Positions 48,494-56,304 of a DNA stretch of 64,000 nt are shown here, piece by piece. The notes beneath the pieces were generated by a model. That model did no database searches, was not told where the DNA came from, and saw nothing but the letters and a program-made list of their open reading frames with translations. The position numbers and the translations under genes are program-made. Position 1 is the stretch's first letter, and every line of letters begins with the position of its first letter. Source of the DNA: Bradyrhizobium sp. CER78 (GTDB lineage: Bacteria > Pseudomonadota > Alphaproteobacteria > Rhizobiales > Xanthobacteraceae); NCBI RefSeq assembly GCF_029846235.1, contig NZ_JARVWP010000007.1, positions 248,001 through 312,000 of the forward strand, in the 5' to 3' direction.

Positions 48494-49438
48494 ATGCGAC
48501 ACACGATTTCGGCGCTGATCGGCATTGGTGCCTGCTGCTTCGCCACGAGCGGAAGCGCGCAGAAGATCGACTGGCAGGTGTTCGCCGAGCCATTCGTCTC
48601 GTCGGCCCATGCCCAGACGATCGACTGGCAGAAGGTCGATGACACGCTGGGCAGAAAGCCCGCGGTTACCGGCGATGTGCATCGCTACGGCTTTCCGCGG
48701 ACCGATCTCACGGTGGCGCTGGATGGCGTCACCATCAAACCGGCGCTGGCGCTCGGCGGCTGGGTCGCCTTCAAGCCGATGCATGACGGCGTGATGGCGA
48801 TGGGCGACCTGGTGCTGCTCGAATCCGAGATCAACCCTGTCATGATGAAGATGATCGCGAACGGCCTGGAGATCACGGCCGTGCACAATCACCTGCTCGG
48901 CGCGAGCCCGGCCACTTTCTACATGCACGTCGCCGGCCACGGCGATCCGGTCAAGATCGCCACTGCGATCCGCGACGCCCTTGCGGAAAGCAAGACGCCG
49001 CTCAAGACGGCCGCGCCTGCAGCGCCGCCGCCGGCAATCGATCTCGACATGGCCCAGCTCGACCAGATCATCGGCGTCAAGGGCCAGGCCAATGGTGGAG
49101 TCTATCAGTTCAACGTGCCACGGCGCGATCCGATCACCGAGGAAGGCATGACATTGAGCCCGGTCGGCCCGATGGGCGTCGCCATCGGCATCAACTTCCA
49201 GCCCACCGGCGGAGGCAAGGCGGCCATCACCGGCGACTTCGTGCTGACCAATGACGAGGTGAACCCGGTGATCATGGCTCTACGAACTCACGGCATCGAC
49301 GTGACCGCGCTGCACAGCCACATGCTGGACGAGCAGCCGCGCCTGTTCTTCATGCATTTCTGGGCCAATGATGACGCCATCAAACTCGCCAAAGGCTTGC
49401 GTGCGGCGCTCGACAAGACGGCGACCACCAAGAGCTGA
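48494..49438 (+). CDS. Tandem DUF1259 (LppY/LpqO-like) periplasmic protein
   Basis: 314 aa with a signal peptide (ALIGIGACCFATSGSAQ). Two homologous units follow (about residues 35-160 and 185-310). Each has the same His pattern: TAVHNHLLGASPATFYMH in unit 1 and TALHSHMLDEQPRLFFMH in unit 2, i.e. H-x-H plus a later H, reminiscent of a metal site. Function of DUF1259 is unknown; the repeated His triads and the chromate/SOD context suggest metal or redox chemistry (inference). Confidence 0.8.
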   Translation: MRHTISALIGIGACCFATSGSAQKIDWQVFAEPFVSSAHAQTIDWQKVDDTLGRKPAVTGDVHRYGFPRTDLTVALDGVTIKPALALGGWVAFKPMHDGVMAMGDLVLLESEINPVMMKMIANGLEITAVHNHLLGASPATFYMHVAGHGDPVKIATAIRDALAESKTPLKTAAPAAPPPAIDLDMAQLDQIIGVKGQANGGVYQFNVPRRDPITEEGMTLSPVGPMGVAIGINFQPTGGGKAAITGDFVLTNDEVNPVIMALRTHGIDVTALHSHMLDEQPRLFFMHFWANDDAIKLAKGLRAALDKTATTKS

Positions 49439-49467
49439 GCTGCGAACTGCATACCGGATGATCGCAT

Positions 49468-50073
49468 ATGATGAGCATGAACCATGCACCGCTATCAATT
49501 CTCGCAGCCTGCGCGGCCGCCGCCACCGCAATTGGCCCGGCGACTGCAGGCGCAGACAACGGAAAAGCCAAAGCGGAGATGTGCGTAGCCTGCCACGGCG
49601 AGAACGGCATTTCGGCAACCGAGAACGTCCCATCGCTTGCCTCGCAACCCGACCTCTTCCTGCAATGGCAGTTGATCTTCTTCCGCAGTGGCGCGCGGAA
49701 GAACGAGGCGATGGAGCCGATCGCGGGGCAGCTCAACAATGAGGATGTCCGCGATCTCGGAGCATACTTTGCCTCGCTGAAGCCCGCCGACGCCTCGAGC
49801 GTAAAGGCGCCGGACGATCACCCGGAGTTGGTCAAGGCCGGCCAGCAGGCCGCAGCTGCGGGACGATGCGCGTCCTGTCACGGCGATAACTATGCGGGAA
49901 ACAAGGCTGCGGCGCGTATCGCGGGCCAGCGCGAGGAATACATCATCAAGGCGCTCCACGACTACAAGGCGGGTGTCCGGAGCGGAGGCGGCGTGGCGGC
50001 GATGGCAGAGGTCGCCTATCCCCTCAGCGACGACGACATCGCAGCCCTTGCTCACTACCTTTCGCGACTTTGA
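49468..50073 (+). CDS. Dihaem cytochrome c (c4-like)
   Basis: 201 aa. Signal peptide ending near residue 28, then two class I cytochrome domains with haem motifs CVACH (39-43) and CASCH (134-138). Axial Met candidates include those in EAMEPIAGQL and AAMAEVAYPLS. Cytochrome c4-type proteins carry electrons in the periplasm. It lies 30 bp after the DUF1259 gene, so it may donate or accept electrons for that protein or for the SOD. Confidence 0.85.
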   Translation: MMSMNHAPLSILAACAAAATAIGPATAGADNGKAKAEMCVACHGENGISATENVPSLASQPDLFLQWQLIFFRSGARKNEAMEPIAGQLNNEDVRDLGAYFASLKPADASSVKAPDDHPELVKAGQQAAAAGRCASCHGDNYAGNKAAARIAGQREEYIIKALHDYKAGVRSGGGVAAMAEVAYPLSDDDIAALAHYLSRL

Positions 50074-50165
50074 TCCAGCCGCGCGAGGCGCCGTGACGAT
50101 CCGTGTCACGAACATGCAAGCCGCGAGTGCGATAACGAGACATCGTTCAACACTTGGAGGAACCA

Positions 50166-50885
50166 ATGACCATCAACACCGAGCGCCGACATTTCATCGC
50201 AGCGGTTGGCGCCGCCACAGCTTCAGCAGCCGTGCTCGGCGCTAACCAGGCCGCTGCCGAAGCAAACCCACAGACAGGAGCCAGGGCGATGTCCTATCAG
50301 GCCAAGCCGATGCCGTTCGACCCGAAGTCAATCACCGGCATCTCGGAAAAGATCCTCGTCAGCCACTACGAGAACAATTACGTCGGCGCGGTGAAGCGGC
50401 TGAACGCCATCGGCACGCAACTCGCCGAACTCGACTTCGCCAAGGCGCCGAACTTTGTGATCAACGGCCTGAAGCGCGAAGAGTTGATCGCGTCAAACTC
50501 GATGATCCTGCATGAGGTCTATTTCGACGGGCTCGGCGGCGCCGGCAAGCCTGGCGGTGCGCTCGCCGAGGCGATTGCACGAGACTTCGGCAGCATGGAG
50601 CGCTGGCGCGCGGAATTCTCGGCCATGGGCAAGGCCGAAGGCGGCGGGTCGGGTTGGGTGATCCTCTCCTATTCGCCCCGCGACAAGCGACTCGTCAATC
50701 AATGGGCGGCCGATCACACGACGACGCTCGCCGGCGGCCGTCCGGTCCTGGTGCTCGATATGTATGAGCACGCCTATCACATGGACTTCGGCGCGGCCGC
50801 GGCCCGCTATGTCGACATCTACATGGAAGCCATCCGCTGGGACAACGCGGCCCGGCTGTATGAACAATACTCAAAGGAGATGTGA
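50166..50885 (+). CDS. Tat-exported Fe/Mn-type superoxide dismutase (ChrC-like)
   Basis: 239 aa from ATG 50166 with a GGAGG site. The N-terminus has a twin-arginine signal (ERRHFIAAVGAATASAA). The SOD fold is recognisable; the four metal ligands appear as His67 (SHYENNY), His116 (ILHEVYF), Asp198 and His202 (LDMYEHAYHMDF). The usual Asp-x-Trp-Glu-His is Asp-Met-Tyr-Glu-His here. In the chr operon of Ochrobactrum tritici, ChrC is an Fe-SOD that counters superoxide formed during chromate reduction; a periplasmic version would act where Cr(VI) enters. Confidence 0.85.
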   Translation: MTINTERRHFIAAVGAATASAAVLGANQAAAEANPQTGARAMSYQAKPMPFDPKSITGISEKILVSHYENNYVGAVKRLNAIGTQLAELDFAKAPNFVINGLKREELIASNSMILHEVYFDGLGGAGKPGGALAEAIARDFGSMERWRAEFSAMGKAEGGGSGWVILSYSPRDKRLVNQWAADHTTTLAGGRPVLVLDMYEHAYHMDFGAAAARYVDIYMEAIRWDNAARLYEQYSKEM

Positions 50886-50895
50886 GGAGAGTTCT

Positions 50896-50979
50896 GTGAG
50901 CAAGAATGAGGCGATCGTCCGAAAGCCATTGCTGATCCGCAGCGATGCGCAAAATTCTCTGCAGGGAGCTTTCCCGTGA
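50896..50979 (+). CDS. Possible 27-codon leader reading frame before chrA
   Basis: GTG start with GAGGAG 8 nt upstream; 27 residues starting VSKNEAIVRK; its TGA (50977-50979) overlaps the chrA GTG (50976-50978). Ribosome-binding site quality and the overlap suggest it is translated to couple chrA to the SOD gene. No family resemblance; could also be chance. Confidence 0.35.
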   Translation: MSKNEAIVRKPLLIRSDAQNSLQGAFP

Positions 50980-52157
50980 TCCCGCCAACAGATTCGCAGC
51001 GCAGCCGTTTGGCAGAACTGGCACGTTATTTCCTGCGCCTCGGCTTTCTCGGCTTCGGCGGCCCGGTCGCGCTTGTCGGGCAAATGGAGCGGGAACTGGT
51101 CGACGGCAAGAAATGGCTGACCAAGCAGGAGATGAAGGAATCGATTGCCATCTGCCAATCGCTTCCGGGGCCACTGGCGATCCAGGTCGGCATCTACGTG
51201 TCCTGGCTTCGCGGTGGCTTCTGGGGCGCCTGGGTCGGCGGATGGTGCTTCATCCTGCCCAACTTCGTCATCGTGGCTTCGCTCGGCGCCCTCTACGTCT
51301 ATCTTGGCGATCTCCAGCCGGTTACCGCGGTCTTCTACGGCGTCAGTCCCGCCGTGATCGCGCTCATCCTTCACTCCTGTTACCGGCTTGCCAAGCTCGG
51401 CATGGAAGACTGGCTGCAATGGGCGATCGCGGCGGTCTGCTTGGCCGTCACGGTCATCCTCCAGGCCGAGGTCGCGCTGCTGTTCATCGGCGCGGGCATC
51501 GTAGGCATTCTTTATTACGGCAATCTGTTCAAACGTTCGCCGGCGACGCTGCCGGGAATTGCCATCGTGCCGGCTGTCGCCGGTCCGATCGCGCCGGTCG
51601 CAAGCGGGTCTACGCTCACCAAGCTGCTGCTGTTCTTCCTCAAGGCCGGCTCGCTGACATTCGGGAGCGGCCTCGTGATCGTGCCGTTCCTCGAGCAAGG
51701 ACTCGTGCAGCAATACAACTGGCTCGATGAGCGACAGTTTCTCATCGCGGTCGCGATCGGCATGATCAGTCCGGGCCCGGTAGTGATCACCGCAACTTTC
51801 GTCGGCTACCTCGTGGCGGGATTTTGGGGCTCGGTGGTCTCCACGATCGGCATCTTCCTGCCGTCGTTCCTGCTGGTGCTGATCGTTGCTCCCCTGCTCG
51901 CGCGGCATCGCGGAAACGCCAACGTCCAGGGCTTCGTGAAAGGCGCCTATGCCGCCGCGATCGGAACCATCCTCGGCGCTTGCATCCTGCTCGGCAAGAT
52001 TGCCATCGGCGACTGGCTCACCGCGCTGATCGGAATCGTGTCGCTGGCGGTGCTGTTCCGCTGGAAGGTCAGCAATCCGCTGCTCATCGCGGCGACCGCC
52101 GTGGTCGGCCTGATTGCGTATCCATGGCTGCAACCGGGCTGGGTGATGGTCCATTAG
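50976..52157 (+). CDS. chrA: Chromate transporter ChrA
   Basis: 393-aa inner-membrane chromate exporter. GTG start with AGGGAG 7 nt upstream. Two homologous CHR domains: first with LGFLGFGGPVALVGQMEREL and SLPGPLAIQVGIY, second with GSLTFGSGLVIVPFLEQGLV and ISPGPVVITATFVGYLVAG. About ten membrane helices. Full-length (LCHR) type. It closes the operon. It expels chromate/sulphate-like oxyanions. Confidence 0.93.
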   Translation: MIPPTDSQRSRLAELARYFLRLGFLGFGGPVALVGQMERELVDGKKWLTKQEMKESIAICQSLPGPLAIQVGIYVSWLRGGFWGAWVGGWCFILPNFVIVASLGALYVYLGDLQPVTAVFYGVSPAVIALILHSCYRLAKLGMEDWLQWAIAAVCLAVTVILQAEVALLFIGAGIVGILYYGNLFKRSPATLPGIAIVPAVAGPIAPVASGSTLTKLLLFFLKAGSLTFGSGLVIVPFLEQGLVQQYNWLDERQFLIAVAIGMISPGPVVITATFVGYLVAGFWGSVVSTIGIFLPSFLLVLIVAPLLARHRGNANVQGFVKGAYAAAIGTILGACILLGKIAIGDWLTALIGIVSLAVLFRWKVSNPLLIAATAVVGLIAYPWLQPGWVMVH

Positions 52158-52298
52158 CCGACCACCCCAACTCGCCGCTCCTCCCACCATCCTGGTCAGG
52201 GCTCACGCGCGTTGAGAAGTCGGCTGCGGCTCTCTACATGAGGAGGTGCCCTACCCGCCGCTGCGGCGCTATCCCGCATTCATCGAAGAGTTCATCTC

Positions 52299-53013
52299 AT
52301 GCGACCCCACATCATCTGCCACATGGGCACGTCGATCGACGGCCGGCTTCACCCCAGCCGCTTCACCAAGGCCGCCGCGGGCATCCCGGCCGAGGTGCTG
52401 CGCTCCCACTATGAGGATCCATGACGGCTTCAATGCCGATGGGTGGATCATCGGCCGCGTCACCATGAACGAGATGGCCAAGGGAACGGAGCGGCACATC
52501 GCCAACCCACTGAGGCTGCCGCGCGAGCCGCATCTTTCCAACCGCGACGGCCGCAAGCTTGCTATCGGCATCGATCCGTCGGGCCGTGTGCATTTCGGCA
52601 AGGACAATGTCGGCGGCGATCATGCCGTTGCGGTGCTCGGCGAACAGGTCTCCGACAGCCATCTCGCCGAGTTGCGCGAGGACGGCGCGTCCTACATCTT
52701 TGCCGGCCCCAAGGGTGACGATCTGCCGGGCGCGATGACGCAGCTGGCCTCGCTGTTCGGCGCTAGGACGCTGCTGCTCGAAGGCGGCGGCGGCATCAAC
52801 GGCGCATTCCTGAAGCAAGGGCTGATCGACGAATTCAGCACCTTGATCTTTCCGGCGGTCGATGGCGTTGCGGGATCGCAAAGCATCGTCGATTACCACG
52901 GCCCTGACGGCGACCGTCCCGGCGCCGGGCAGTCACTGCGCCTGACGCATTGCGAGGCGCTGGAAGGCGGCATGGTCTGGCTCCGCCACGCGGTGGAGCG
53001 CGCGCCGGGCTGA
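52299..53013 (+). pseudogene. RibD C-terminal / dihydrofolate reductase-like gene with a frameshift
   Basis: Reading from ATG 52299 gives MRPHIICHMGTSIDGRLHPS, the normal start of this family, but it stops at 52422 after 41 codons. The family continues in the +1 frame from about 52417 (IHDGFNADGWIIGRVTMNEM) to the stop at 53013, with GPKGDDLPGAM and LLLEGGGGINGAFLKQGLID. The break is at 52413-52418 and looks like loss of two bases (or gain of one). The intact protein would be about 237 aa, an NADPH-dependent reductase-fold enzyme. Either a recent pseudogene or a sequencing error. Confidence 0.85.
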
Positions 53014-53048
53014 ACGCGCCCCGCGGAGACGCAAAGCGCGGGCGAACC

Positions 53049-53090
53049 ACGTCCGTCATGCGCGGCTTGATGCCGGGCATGACGGGACGT
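53049..53090. repeat. Palindrome at a convergent gene end
   Basis: ACGTCCGTCATGC (53049-53061) is inverted as GCATGACGGGACGT (53077-53090) with one bulged base. Resembles the GTCATGCCCGGGC-type repeats of Rhizobiales. Lies between the frameshifted RibD-like gene and the outer-membrane protein gene. Confidence 0.7.
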
Positions 53091-53109
53091 CACTTCGCTC
53101 AGTCGGGTG

Positions 53110-53934
53110 TCAGAACTTGTAACTCAACGCGGCGCGGGCAACGCTGAACCTGCTCTCGCGGCTGGCGTTGTAGCGGATCTGGCTCTGCAGCGGATCGGTG
53201 CCCTGGAACGTCGCCGTGGTGCCGCTTGCGCCGAGATCGACGTAGAGATATTCGCCGCGCAGCGTCCAGTTGTTGGTGAAGGCATATTCGGCGCCGGCGC
53301 CGGCGGTCCAACCGACGCGGACGTCGGTATTGTCGCCAAGCCAAAGCCGCGACAGGCCCGTGGAAAACGCTGACGAATTGGCGATGTTGGTCTTCACCTC
53401 GCCGTAGGCGAGACCGCCCGTCCCGTAGATCAGCAGGCGCTCGGTCGGCACAAAGCCGATACGGCCCCGCACGGTGCCGAACCAATCGACCTTGCTGGTG
53501 TTCTGAATATTGAAGCTTCCCGTCACGCCGCCCGGGAGAGCCGCGATGGTGCTGCCATTCCGGGTGGACTTCAGATCGACATAGTTGAGATCGGCTTCCG
53601 CGCCGAGCACGACCCTATCGACCTGATAATTGTATCCAACCAATCCACCAGCAGTAACACCCGCCTGGTTGCTGTTCGAAACAGGAACACGGGTGATGTT
53701 AGCCGGGGGCACGATCGAAGCGACATTGCTGCTCGTCGCGACATTCCCGCCATCGTACCAGCCGCCGCCGACATTCACGCCGGCGTAGAAGCCGGACCAG
53801 TTGAACGCAGGAGCCACCAAAGGCGGAGCCTTGGTCCAGTTGCGCTCCGATAGGTCAGCGGCGGATGCCGCGCTTGCAAACCCCAAAAATGAAATCAGGC
53901 CAGCCCCGACAATTGCAAAACCACGCATTCCCAT
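53110..53934 (-). CDS. Outer-membrane beta-barrel protein (Omp25/31-like)
   Basis: 274 aa from the ATG at 53934, which has AAGGA 6 nt upstream; several in-frame ATGs (53940, 53928) and a GTG (53949) cluster here. Signal peptide GFASAASAADL, then the pattern FNWSGFYAGVNVGGGW typical of rhizobial 8-strand outer-membrane proteins, and the terminal strand ALSYKF ending in Phe. Likely a porin-like structural protein. Monocistronic. Confidence 0.88.
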   Translation of the reverse strand: MGMRGFAIVGAGLISFLGFASAASAADLSERNWTKAPPLVAPAFNWSGFYAGVNVGGGWYDGGNVATSSNVASIVPPANITRVPVSNSNQAGVTAGGLVGYNYQVDRVVLGAEADLNYVDLKSTRNGSTIAALPGGVTGSFNIQNTSKVDWFGTVRGRIGFVPTERLLIYGTGGLAYGEVKTNIANSSAFSTGLSRLWLGDNTDVRVGWTAGAGAEYAFTNNWTLRGEYLYVDLGASGTTATFQGTDPLQSQIRYNASRESRFSVARAALSYKF

Positions 53935-54102
53935 TCCCATTCCTTGCACTCGGCGAAACCGCCTTACTTAAGGTTGTGGCACGGACGGGCGACTTGCGAC
54001 AGCTTGTCTCATTCGAATTTGAATCTTTTGCGTACTCTGTGGCGACGTTGCAACGCCCCGTGCTCGCAACCCGACGAGCGGATTTGTCCCGGATCGACCG
54101 GA

Positions 54103-54828
54103 TCAATCGGTCCCGAACCGGTATTCGGTTCTGCACGCCGCGACGAAGAACGCGACGCCGCGCGCGACGTGTTCATCGATCTCGGGGTCGAGCGCCTTCA
54201 GGTCCACCTCGAACAGCGCACGGAGCAGCATCGGCACGGCGATGATGTCGAGGAACAGCCGCGCCGTGGTCGGCAGATGCTCCGGCGCGAAGGCCGGCAG
54301 CTTGCCGAGCTCGTCGGATTGCGTCAGCTCGCGCAGCAGGTGAATCCCGAGCTCGGTGCTGAGTGCACGCGCCCGGCGGTTGACCGTGGCGGCGAGGTCC
54401 GGGAAGCGGTGCGCCTCCGCGATCGCGAGCCGCATCAGGCCGATCCGGTCGGCATCGAAGCCCCAGTGCAGCAAGGTGGATGCGACGCTGGTGAGGCGCT
54501 CCTCGATGGTCGCGCCGACCGGCGGGTCGGCCTTGAACTCGGCGATGCGCGACAGGATGTCCCGCGTCACCACCTCGGTGAACAGCGCCCGCTTGTCGCG
54601 GAAGCGCGCATAGATCGTGCGCTTGCCGGAGCGCGCGGCGTCCGCAATCTCGTCGATGCTCGCGCCTTCGAACCCGCGCTGCAGAAACACCCTGCGCGCG
54701 GCATCGAGGATGCGCGCATCGACCTCGCCGGCCAATTCCTTCGGCGGCCGGCCGGCGCGCACCTCGACCGGGCTGGCCGCAGGTCTGGTCCTGGGCGCCC
54801 TTGGCGTCTTCAGGGTGCTGGTGGTCAT
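54103..54828 (-). CDS. TetR/AcrR-family repressor of the EmrAB-type pump
   Basis: 241 aa. The first 40 residues are a Pro/Arg-rich tail, followed by a TetR helix-turn-helix: ILDAARRVFLQRGFEGASID and AARSGKRTIYARFRDKRALF. The C-terminal ligand domain is AefR-like. It is divergent from the emrA gene; dyads sharing GAACGG/CCGTTC half-sites in the shared promoter region (54907-54925, 54969-54984) are the likely operators. Inducer unknown. Confidence 0.9.
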   Translation of the reverse strand: MTTSTLKTPRAPRTRPAASPVEVRAGRPPKELAGEVDARILDAARRVFLQRGFEGASIDEIADAARSGKRTIYARFRDKRALFTEVVTRDILSRIAEFKADPPVGATIEERLTSVASTLLHWGFDADRIGLMRLAIAEAHRFPDLAATVNRRARALSTELGIHLLRELTQSDELGKLPAFAPEHLPTTARLFLDIIAVPMLLRALFEVDLKALDPEIDEHVARGVAFFVAACRTEYRFGTD

Positions 54829-54875
54829 CGCCTCGACCCGGGTTCCGTGAGCCGGTCAGGCCGGCAATCCCAAGC

Positions 54876-54904
54876 AATATAGCCTTATCACATCTAGTTG
54901 TAAA
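54876..54904 (-). promoter_or_regulatory. Promoter of the TetR-family gene
   Basis: Minus strand TTTACA (54904-54899), 17-bp spacer, TATATT (54881-54876); start near 54869, about 40 nt ahead of the ATG. Confidence 0.65.
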
Positions 54905-54906
54905 TA

Positions 54907-54925
54907 GAACGGTACAGTTCCGTTC
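54907..54925. promoter_or_regulatory. Operator-like dyad 1 between tetR and emrA
   Basis: GAACGG-N7-CCGTTC, just upstream of the tetR -35 and just before a TTGACG -35-like hexamer (54929-54934) facing emrA. Confidence 0.55.
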
Positions 54926-54968
54926 CTATTGACGAGCCGCGCAACCGGGACTAATTGCCGCACAGAAT

Positions 54969-54984
54969 GGAACGGCGCCGTTCC
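54969..54984. promoter_or_regulatory. Operator-like dyad 2 ahead of emrA
   Basis: GGAACGGCGCCGTTCC, a perfect 16-bp palindrome using the same half-sites as dyad 1 but with a 2-bp spacer. It would lie at or just after the emrA transcription start. Confidence 0.6.
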
Positions 54985-55032
54985 CTTTTGCGAAGGCCTT
55001 GCAGACCTCGCCGGACAGCAGGAGCAGCCATC

Positions 55033-56289
55033 ATGTTCGAAGACACTGTTTTGGAGCGCGCCCGAGAGGGGCACCAGGGTATCGAGGGCGCGCCCTCGAT
55101 CTCTCATGAGCCCACCACATCCGACGAGCGACCGGAGATCACCACGCGGGCCCCGGCCGAGGAGCGTCCGGTGAGCAAGGAGCCTGCCCCGCCGGCAACG
55201 ATCCTGCCGGAGGCCACGCCGCAGAACCGCAGCTTCCTGCGCCGCCGTCCGGTGGTCTCCGCGATCGGCGCGGTGCTGCTCGCCGCCACGCTCGGCGGCG
55301 GCTATCTCTATTGGGACTACACGGGGCATTTCGAATCCACCGACGATGCCTTCATCGCGGCGCGGCAGTCGGCGCTGGCGCCCAAGGTCTCCGGCTACAT
55401 CACCTCCGTCCCGGTCACCGACAACCAGCATGTCGCGGCCGGCGACGTGATCGCGCGGCTCGATGACCGCGACTATCGCGTCGCGCTGGCGCAGGCCGAA
55501 GCGCAGGTCGCGGCGGCGCGGGCCAGCATCGAGAATGTCGATGCGCAGCTCGACGTGCAGCAGGCGCAGATCGCGGCTAACCAGGCCCAGGTCGACCAGG
55601 CGCAGGCGGCGCTGACCTTCGCGCAGCAGCAGGCGACGCGCTACCAGCATCTCGAGCAGACCGGCTACGGCACGGTGCAGAATTCCGAGCAGTACACCTC
55701 GCAACTGCATCAGCAGCAGGCGTCGCTCCTGAGCGCGCAGGCGACGCTGAACCTCGCGCAGCGCCAGGTGGAATCGCTGAAGGCGCAGCGCAAGAGCGCG
55801 GTCGCCAACGTCGCCCAGGCCGAGGCGCAGCGCGACCAGGCCAAGCTCAACCTGTCCTACACGACGGTCACCGCCGCGCAGCCGGGCCGCGTCGTCAACC
55901 TGTCCGCCGCGGTCGGCCAGTTCGCGCAGCCCGGCACCAACCTCACGATGTTCGTGCCGGACCAAACCTGGGTCACCGCGAATTTCAAGGAGATCCAGCT
56001 CGACCAGATGCGTCCGGGCGAGAAGGTGACGCTGAAGATCGACGCCTATCCCGGCCGCACCATCAACGGACATGTCGAAAGCGTGCAGCCCGGCTCCGGC
56101 ACCGCGTTCTCGCTGCTGCCGGCGCAGAACGCCACCGGCAACTACGTCAAGATCGTGCAGCGCGTGCCGGTCAAGATCGTGATGGACAACCCGCCGACCG
56201 ACGTCGCGCTCGGCCCCGGCATGTCGGTCGTGCCGACGGTGCGGATCAATGCCGCGTCCTCGCTGCTCGAGCGGCTTGGCAAGCTCTGA
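55033..56289 (+). CDS. HlyD/EmrA-family membrane fusion protein
   Basis: 418 aa from ATG 55033 with AGGAG upstream. A hydrophilic cytoplasmic N-terminus of about 75 residues precedes one membrane helix (VVSAIGAVLLAATLGGGYLY). Then the barrel-sandwich/lipoyl parts (ARQSALAPKVSGYITSVPVT) and a long Gln/Ala-rich coiled coil (about residues 160-265) that reaches toward the outer membrane. It pairs with the MFS pump encoded 15 bp downstream. Confidence 0.92.
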   Translation: MFEDTVLERAREGHQGIEGAPSISHEPTTSDERPEITTRAPAEERPVSKEPAPPATILPEATPQNRSFLRRRPVVSAIGAVLLAATLGGGYLYWDYTGHFESTDDAFIAARQSALAPKVSGYITSVPVTDNQHVAAGDVIARLDDRDYRVALAQAEAQVAAARASIENVDAQLDVQQAQIAANQAQVDQAQAALTFAQQQATRYQHLEQTGYGTVQNSEQYTSQLHQQQASLLSAQATLNLAQRQVESLKAQRKSAVANVAQAEAQRDQAKLNLSYTTVTAAQPGRVVNLSAAVGQFAQPGTNLTMFVPDQTWVTANFKEIQLDQMRPGEKVTLKIDAYPGRTINGHVESVQPGSGTAFSLLPAQNATGNYVKIVQRVPVKIVMDNPPTDVALGPGMSVVPTVRINAASSLLERLGKL

Positions 56290-56304
56290 TCCCCGGAGGC
56301 TGTC

